From the NCBI GenBank assembly GCA_041397825.1, contig JAWKVX010000004.1, positions 682,001-746,000 on the forward strand: a stretch of DNA of 64,000 nucleotides, written 5' to 3'. Numbering within the stretch: position 1 is the first letter of the stretch; each line of letters begins with the position of its first letter. Made by a program: the position numbers and the translations under genes. The notes beneath the pieces are model-generated. The model ran no database searches, had not been told where the DNA came from, and saw only the letters and a program-made list of their open reading frames with translations. This stretch comes from JANNSX01 sp041397825. GTDB lineage: Bacteria; Pseudomonadota; Alphaproteobacteria; Rhizobiales; Hyphomicrobiaceae. Shown here piece after piece: positions 59,156 to 64,000 of the stretch.

Positions 59156-61942
59156 ATGCAGGACGGAATTCCGATGCCGCTGACGGCCTTGAGCTTCCGA
59201 TTGAACGGCGATTCCGTCACCGTCGACTGCCGGCCTTCCGAACGCCTGACCCACGTTCTGCGCGAGCAACTGGCCCTCAAGGGCACCAAGGTCGGCTGTG
59301 ACGCGGGTGACTGTGGCGCGTGCACGGTCCTGCTCGATGGCGCACCGGTCTGCGCCTGTCTCGTCGCGGCGGGGCAGGTGACGGGCCGCGAGGTTGTGAC
59401 CATCGAAGGTCTGGCGAAGTGCACGACGTATGGCCGCAGCCTGCAGGCCGCCTTCCTCCGCCACGGTGCGGCCCAATGCGGCATCTGCACGCCCGGCATG
59501 CTGATGGCCGGCGCCGCCCTTCTGGAGCACGACCACCAGCCGGACGAGCAGCAGACGTGCGACGCCCTGGGTGGCGTCCTTTGCCGCTGCACCGGCTACC
59601 GGAAGATCATCGATGCCGTCATGACGGCAACGCAGGCAACTGTCGCGCCGGCACTCCCGGCCAGCGGGGCCGCCGTCGGCGCGCGCGTCGAGCGCCTCGA
59701 CGGGGCAGCCAAGGTGATGGGCACCGAAATCTATGGCGCGGATCACTGGCCGCCGGACGCCCTCGTAGCAAAGGCCATCCGCAGCCCGCATCACCGGGCA
59801 CGCTTCCGGTTCGGTGATCTCGCGGCGTTCATCGCCGACCGGCCCGGCCTCGCACGCATCTTCACGGCGGCCGACATTCCAGGCGAGAACCGGTTCGGCG
59901 CTTTGCCGGCTTTCGTCGATCAGCCGGTGCTCGCCGACAACGAGGTCCGGTTCAAGGGCGAGGCCGTCGCACTCGTCGTCGGCGATGCGGCAGCCATCGC
60001 CGACCTCGATCCAGCCACCGTCCCGATCACCTGGGAGCCCCTGCCAGCCCTCCTCGACATCGATGCGGCAACGGCGAGCGACGCCCCGCGCCTGCATCAG
60101 GGCCGGCCCGGCAACATCCTCGTCCGCGGCCGTGTCGTTCGCGGCGATGTCGAAGCCGGTCTGGCCAACGCCGACGTCACGGCCGAGGCCCGGTTCGAGA
60201 CGGGCTTCGTGGAGCACGCCTATATCGAGCCCGAGGCCGGCTATGCAGAGCGGCGGGGCGATCGCATCACGGTCGCCGCCTGTACGCAGTCTCCCTATCT
60301 GGATCGCGACGAGACCGCGCGCGTCCTCGGCCTCAAGCCGGAGCAGGTCAGGATCGTGCCTACTGCCGTCGGCGGCGGCTTTGGCGCCAAGCTCGACCTG
60401 TCGGTGCAGCCCTTCATCGCGCTCGCCGCCTGGCTCCTCGATCGGCCGGTGCGCATGACCTATACGCGGCCCGAGTCGATCATGACGACGACCAAACGCC
60501 ACCCGTCCCTGATCACGATCCGCGCAGGCGCGACCAGGGACGGCAAGCTCTCGGCTCTCGATCTCTCCGGAGATTTCAACACCGGCGCCTATGCCTCCTG
60601 GGGGCCGACCGTCGCCAATCGCGTGCCGGTCCATGCTTCCGGCCCCTACTACGTGCCCAACTATCGCGCCCTCACCCGCGCCATCCACACCCACATCGTC
60701 CCGGCGGGGGCCTTTCGCGGCTTCGGCGTTCCGCAAGCCGCCCTCGCCCAGGAGCAGATCTATGACGAGCTTGCGCTGAAGCTCGGTCTGGACCGGCTCG
60801 AGTTCCGGATCGCCAATGCGCTCTCGGCCCATCAGCCGACGGTGACGGGGCAAGTGATCGGCGACGGCGTCGGCATCCGCGATTGCCTCGAAGCACTCCG
60901 ACCGCATTGGCAGCGTGCACTCGGGGATGCGGAGACCTTCAACGCGCAACACGATATCTCCAAACGCGGCGTCGGCATCGCCGGCATGTGGTACGGCTGC
61001 GGCAACACCTCGCTCGCCAATCCGTCGACGGTCCGCATTGGCCTGAAGCCCGATGGCCGCATCGCCCTACACCAGGGCGCCGTCGACATCGGCCAAGGCT
61101 CCAACACCGTCATCCCGCAGATCGCCGCCGATGCTCTCGGGCTCCCCCTGGCGCTCTTCGACCTAGTCTCGGCCGATACCGACCTGACGCCGGACTGCGG
61201 CAAGACCTCGGCCTCGCGCCAGACATTCGTCACCGGCAAGGCGGCCGAGCTCGCCGCCGCGGATCTGCGACGGCAGCTGCTGCGTCTCGCCAATGCCGGC
61301 GAGGCGGCCGAGATCAGCCTCGACGGTTCGGCGTTGACCATCGCCGACGGCGAGCTGCAGCGACGGATCGACGTCAGCACGTTGCCTCCTGGCCGCTTCG
61401 GCTACGTGCTTGCGGCCGAGGAGAGTTTCGATCCGCCGACAGCGCCGCTCGACGCTGACGGACAGGGCATTCCCTATGCCGTCTATGGCTTCGGCGCCCA
61501 CATGGCGGAGGTGGAGGTCGATACCGAGCTCGGGACGGTCAAGGTCGTCAGGATCACGGCCGCCCACGATGTCGGCCGCGCCATCAATCCCCTTCTCATT
61601 GAGGGCCAAGTCGAAGGGGGGGTGGCCCAGGGCATCGGTCTGGCGCTCATGGAGGCCTTCACGCCCGGACGTGGCGAGAACCTCCACGACTACCTGATCC
61701 CGACGGCGGGGGATATGCCGCCGGTCGTCTCCATCCTCGTCGAGACGCCTGCCTCGGTCGGACCCTACGGCGCAAAGGGAATCGGCGAGCAGGCGCTTAT
61801 TCCGACCGCGCCCGCCATCATGAACGCGATCCATCATGCGACGGGCGTGCGCACGTATCGGATTCCTGCGACACCAGATGTGATACGGCATGCCTTGCTG
61901 GCGAAACAGCGTGAGACCGGCTTCCCGTCCCGCCCCGTCTGA
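59156..61942 (+). CDS. molybdenum hydroxylase, fused 2Fe-2S and molybdopterin-binding subunit
   Basis: Protein of 928 residues. Residues 1-165 carry two [2Fe-2S] clusters: CDAGDCGACTVLLDGAPVC and CGICTPGM with CRCTGYR. Residues from 175 on form the molybdopterin domain: IYGADHWPPDALVAKAI, VGGGFGAK, AGAFRGFGVPQ, QGSNT, and the active-site glutamate in GAKGIGEQALIPTAPAI. In most three-subunit enzymes the first part is a separate small subunit. Such enzymes hydroxylate N-heterocycles or aldehydes with water as oxygen source. Beside 6-hydroxynicotinate reductase it is a good candidate for nicotinate 6-hydroxylation, though xanthine- or other heterocycle-type substrates are possible. Confidence 0.88.
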   Translation: MQDGIPMPLTALSFRLNGDSVTVDCRPSERLTHVLREQLALKGTKVGCDAGDCGACTVLLDGAPVCACLVAAGQVTGREVVTIEGLAKCTTYGRSLQAAFLRHGAAQCGICTPGMLMAGAALLEHDHQPDEQQTCDALGGVLCRCTGYRKIIDAVMTATQATVAPALPASGAAVGARVERLDGAAKVMGTEIYGADHWPPDALVAKAIRSPHHRARFRFGDLAAFIADRPGLARIFTAADIPGENRFGALPAFVDQPVLADNEVRFKGEAVALVVGDAAAIADLDPATVPITWEPLPALLDIDAATASDAPRLHQGRPGNILVRGRVVRGDVEAGLANADVTAEARFETGFVEHAYIEPEAGYAERRGDRITVAACTQSPYLDRDETARVLGLKPEQVRIVPTAVGGGFGAKLDLSVQPFIALAAWLLDRPVRMTYTRPESIMTTTKRHPSLITIRAGATRDGKLSALDLSGDFNTGAYASWGPTVANRVPVHASGPYYVPNYRALTRAIHTHIVPAGAFRGFGVPQAALAQEQIYDELALKLGLDRLEFRIANALSAHQPTVTGQVIGDGVGIRDCLEALRPHWQRALGDAETFNAQHDISKRGVGIAGMWYGCGNTSLANPSTVRIGLKPDGRIALHQGAVDIGQGSNTVIPQIAADALGLPLALFDLVSADTDLTPDCGKTSASRQTFVTGKAAELAAADLRRQLLRLANAGEAAEISLDGSALTIADGELQRRIDVSTLPPGRFGYVLAAEESFDPPTAPLDADGQGIPYAVYGFGAHMAEVEVDTELGTVKVVRITAAHDVGRAINPLLIEGQVEGGVAQGIGLALMEAFTPGRGENLHDYLIPTAGDMPPVVSILVETPASVGPYGAKGIGEQALIPTAPAIMNAIHHATGVRTYRIPATPDVIRHALLAKQRETGFPSRPV

Positions 61943-61996
61943 GACGGGTCGTCGGCCTCTGCAGTTGCGCGGCTGCCGGACACGGAGATGGCGTTC

Positions 61997-63181
61997 ATGC
62001 CAAGCGAAACATCCAGCGGCTTCTATGCAGGGCTGACACCGTTCACGAGCTTTTCCGACGTGCTCGATCCGTCGAACTACCGGCCATTGCCCGATGACTG
62101 GCTGGTCGGCACGGCCGATGTCGTCGATTCGACCGGGGCGATCCAGAGCGGTCGCTACAAGGCCGTCAACATGGTCGGAGCGAGCGTCATATCCGCGGCC
62201 CGCAATGTCACGGGCGACCTCGCCTTCCCCTTCGTCTTCGGCGGCGACGGCGCCTCGCTCGCCATACCGGGCGACACCGCCGACGCTCTCAGAGAGTGCA
62301 TGGCCCGGCTTCAGACCTGGGCCCGCAAGGAGATGGCCCTCACCCTCAGAGCCGCACTGATCCCCGTCAGCGAAATCCGCAGATCCGGTGCGGATGTCAC
62401 CGTCGCGCGCTTCCAGGCAAGCCCCGATGCGAGCTACGCCATGTTTGCCGGCGGCGGGCTGGCCTGGGCGGAGAGGCAGATGAAGTCCGGACGCTACGGC
62501 GTGCCGCCGGCCGCGCATGACGAGCCACCTGACCTCGAGGGGCTCTCCTGCCGTTGGCAGCCCATCCCGGCTCGCCGCGGCGCCATCGTCTCGCTGATCG
62601 TCACGCCCCAGCGGAGCGCTGGCGATCCGGACTTCAGAGGCATCCTCGGCGAGGTGCTGGCTCTTCTGGCGGCCTCTGGCCGGGACGGGCATCCCGTGCC
62701 GCCGGATGGGCCCGGCTTCCGATGGCCGGCCCCGGGATCGAATCTCGAGGTGAAGGCCTCCAGGGGCCGCGTCCCGACCGTCAGGCAACGGCGCCGGATT
62801 GCCCTTCAGACCTTCGTCACCCTGATCCTCGACCGCACCGGCCTGAAGCTCGGGAGCTTCGATCTACGGCACTACAAGCAGACGCTGGCGCGCAATACCG
62901 ACTTCCGCAAGTTCGACGACGGTCTGAAGCTCACGGTCGATTGCTCGGACGCGACGGCCACCGACATCGAGCGGCGCCTGGATGCGGGATTCCGGAAGGG
63001 CGCACTCTTCTACGGCCTCTATCGACAGGCCGAGGCGCAGATGACCTGCATCGTGCCGTCCTACAAAACGGACGATCACATCCATTTCGTCGACGGGGCG
63101 CTCGGGGGATATGCGAAAGCGGCGGAGCGCATGAAAGCCCAGATGGCGGCGATGCCAGGGCTGGATCCTACCCGCCGATGA
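61997..63181 (+). CDS. DUF3095 domain protein
   Basis: Protein of 394 residues that matches DUF3095: FSDVLDPSNYRPLPDDWLVG, then ADVVDSTGAIQSGRYKAVNM and FPFVFGGDGASLAIPG. The DVVDST and FGGDGA segments resemble the nucleotidyl-cyclase fold with two conserved aspartate regions, so a cyclase-like or nucleotide-binding role is likely. I chose ATG 61997 because GGAG lies 9 nt upstream; the ATG at 61988 has the GGAG abutting it. It lies 54 bp after the hydroxylase gene and may or may not belong to that operon. It ends tail-to-tail with the last gene, overlapping by 14 bp. Confidence 0.8.
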   Translation: MPSETSSGFYAGLTPFTSFSDVLDPSNYRPLPDDWLVGTADVVDSTGAIQSGRYKAVNMVGASVISAARNVTGDLAFPFVFGGDGASLAIPGDTADALRECMARLQTWARKEMALTLRAALIPVSEIRRSGADVTVARFQASPDASYAMFAGGGLAWAERQMKSGRYGVPPAAHDEPPDLEGLSCRWQPIPARRGAIVSLIVTPQRSAGDPDFRGILGEVLALLAASGRDGHPVPPDGPGFRWPAPGSNLEVKASRGRVPTVRQRRRIALQTFVTLILDRTGLKLGSFDLRHYKQTLARNTDFRKFDDGLKLTVDCSDATATDIERRLDAGFRKGALFYGLYRQAEAQMTCIVPSYKTDDHIHFVDGALGGYAKAAERMKAQMAAMPGLDPTRR

Positions 63182-64000
63182 TGGTCGTGAAGAAGCGAAA
63201 ACCCGCCTCGCCCATGGCACCGATGACGCCGGCTGCGGCCATGGCGGCGAGCCAGAGCACGATGCGGTAGACGTTGCGCGCATAGTTCGTGCGGACCCGG
63301 ACCTCGATGATCTGCTCGGGAAGCGCGGTCTCGGCCGCCAGGCCGTCGGGACCGACGGAACGGGCCGAGACCACCAGCTGGAGACGGGCCCGGCCACGGT
63401 AGTGCGGCGTCACCGTCCAGCGCCAGCTGGCGAAATCGTCGCTGGTTATTCCGAGCGTATTCTCGATCCATTGCGTCTCCGGAGACGTCGCCTCGATGTA
63501 GAAGCCACCCTCCGGCGCCCGAAGGCGGACCGACATGGCCTTGGCGACGTGAACCTTGTGCCCCGAGACCTGGCCATGCATGCCGTCGCCGAGGCCCTCG
63601 AGAGCGCCGCGCGCGATGCGCACCTCGACCTGCTCGGGTGTCGCAACACGCATGCGGCGCGGAATATTCTCGAGAAGAGAGCCTTCGCTCACCGACGAAT
63701 CGACCGGGGGCCGTGCCGCATTGGCGGGGGCCGGCGGCCGGCCCATGCGGGAAGCCTGCGGCGGACCGGCGGGGGGAAACCCATATCCGGGCTGGCCCTG
63801 GCCGTGCGGCGGCGGCGGACGACCACCCATCGGCGGTGGCCCCATGGGTCGCGCCGTCGCGCCGGCCGGTGGCGGGCCGGGCGGCCGCCAGCCCGGCACG
63901 CCCGGAGGCGGTCCGCCGGGCATGCGCATGCGATCGTTCGGCGGAGCGGCGCTGCCGTTCGCCGCCGGACCTCCTGGGCTTATCGGCCCGCGTTGCGGCG
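63168..64000 (-). CDS. hypothetical proline/glycine-rich membrane-anchored protein, 5' end outside the window
   Basis: The frame reaches the window edge without a stop (an ATG at 63929 exists but the upstream codons continue in the same proline/glycine-rich style), so the gene is probably incomplete here. The N-terminal part is low-complexity (PPMGGRPPPPHGQGQPGYG). A folded middle follows (LLENIPRRMRVATPEQVEVR, with later PETQWIENTLG and WRWTVTPHYRGRARLQL). One hydrophobic helix lies at the C terminus (IVLWLAAMAAAGVIG). I do not recognise a family. Confidence 0.6.
   Translation of the reverse strand, partial: PQRGPISPGGPAANGSAAPPNDRMRMPGGPPPGVPGWRPPGPPPAGATARPMGPPPMGGRPPPPHGQGQPGYGFPPAGPPQASRMGRPPAPANAARPPVDSSVSEGSLLENIPRRMRVATPEQVEVRIARGALEGLGDGMHGQVSGHKVHVAKAMSVRLRAPEGGFYIEATSPETQWIENTLGITSDDFASWRWTVTPHYRGRARLQLVVSARSVGPDGLAAETALPEQIIEVRVRTNYARNVYRIVLWLAAMAAAGVIGAMGEAGFRFFTTIIGG

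Noticed and set aside
58706..60952. A 748-codon open frame antisense to the molybdenum hydroxylase gene
   Set aside because: High-GC coding DNA often has long open antisense frames. This one has no family motif, while the sense strand has full 2Fe-2S and molybdopterin signatures.
61163..62788. A 541-codon minus-strand open frame across the hydroxylase and DUF3095 genes
   Set aside because: It is a shadow of two well-supported plus-strand genes, and its arginine/glycine-rich composition lacks any recognisable domain.

Overview
The window looks like chromosomal DNA of a GC-rich alphaproteobacterium, most likely of the order Hyphomicrobiales (Rhizobiales). The main support is the core order rpmH-rnpA-yidC-yihA (49.4-52.5 kb), together with rhizobial-style GntR-FCD regulators, many ABC transporters and FAD amine oxidoreductases, and a tRNA-Arg(ACG) gene. 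The order-level call is an inference.

Left part (0.1-37.1 kb): an accessory catabolic region with three loci. Locus A (0.1-14.7 kb) holds an orphan family-3 solute-binding protein, a GntR-FCD regulator, an SDR, an EthD-like protein, a flavoprotein reductase, a divergent pair resembling the two subunits of glycine decarboxylase P protein, an ATP-NAD kinase-like protein, an aldo/keto reductase fused to a RidA domain, a fused 2Fe-2S/FAD amine (opine-type) dehydrogenase subunit, a hydroxyacyl-CoA/carnitine-dehydrogenase-like protein and another SDR. Locus B (15.6-24.1 kb) is one tight operon: HutC-type GntR regulator, metallophosphoesterase with an extra C-terminal domain, non-pyrrolysine MttB-family methyltransferase, glycine-betaine-type ABC transporter (proX-proW-proV) and a DAO-type flavoprotein. 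It reads as uptake and demethylation or oxidation of a quaternary amine, perhaps a phosphorylated one. Locus C (25.2-35.5 kb) is a divergent pair of operons around a perfect GntR palindrome. One side encodes SDR, aldehyde dehydrogenase, NMT1/THI5-type ABC transporter, a signal-less binding-protein paralogue and a three-subunit FAD/2Fe-2S dehydrogenase. The other side encodes the GntR regulator and an arylmalonate decarboxylase/maleate isomerase relative. Decayed transposase and transporter fragments lie between the loci.

Middle part (36-44.2 kb): a LuxR-type regulator is divergent from a 2029-residue secreted RTX protein with an HExxH metalloprotease head, Calx-beta and VCBS modules and a PGRS-like glycine-rich block. 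A tRNA-Arg gene then marks the change to core genes.

Core part (44.4-52.5 kb): an orphan histidine kinase, a dihydrolipoamide/mercuric-reductase-like flavoprotein, a TVP38 membrane protein and a DUF547 protein on the minus strand, then rpmH, rnpA, yidC and yihA on the plus strand.

Right part (52.5-64 kb): a second MttB-family gene leads a compact operon containing 6-hydroxynicotinate reductase, a UPF0280 protein, two tandem DUF1185 proteins, a MarR regulator and a two-gene molybdenum hydroxylase. Its promoter region has a perfect FNR/FixK-type box (TTGAT-N4-ATCAA), and a MarR-like palindrome (TTTGTnTrCAAA) that recurs before the reductase gene. I read this as an oxygen- and substrate-controlled reductive pathway for an N-heteroaromatic such as nicotinate. 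It is the most interesting system in the window. No corrinoid protein or corrinoid activator accompanies either MttB homologue.
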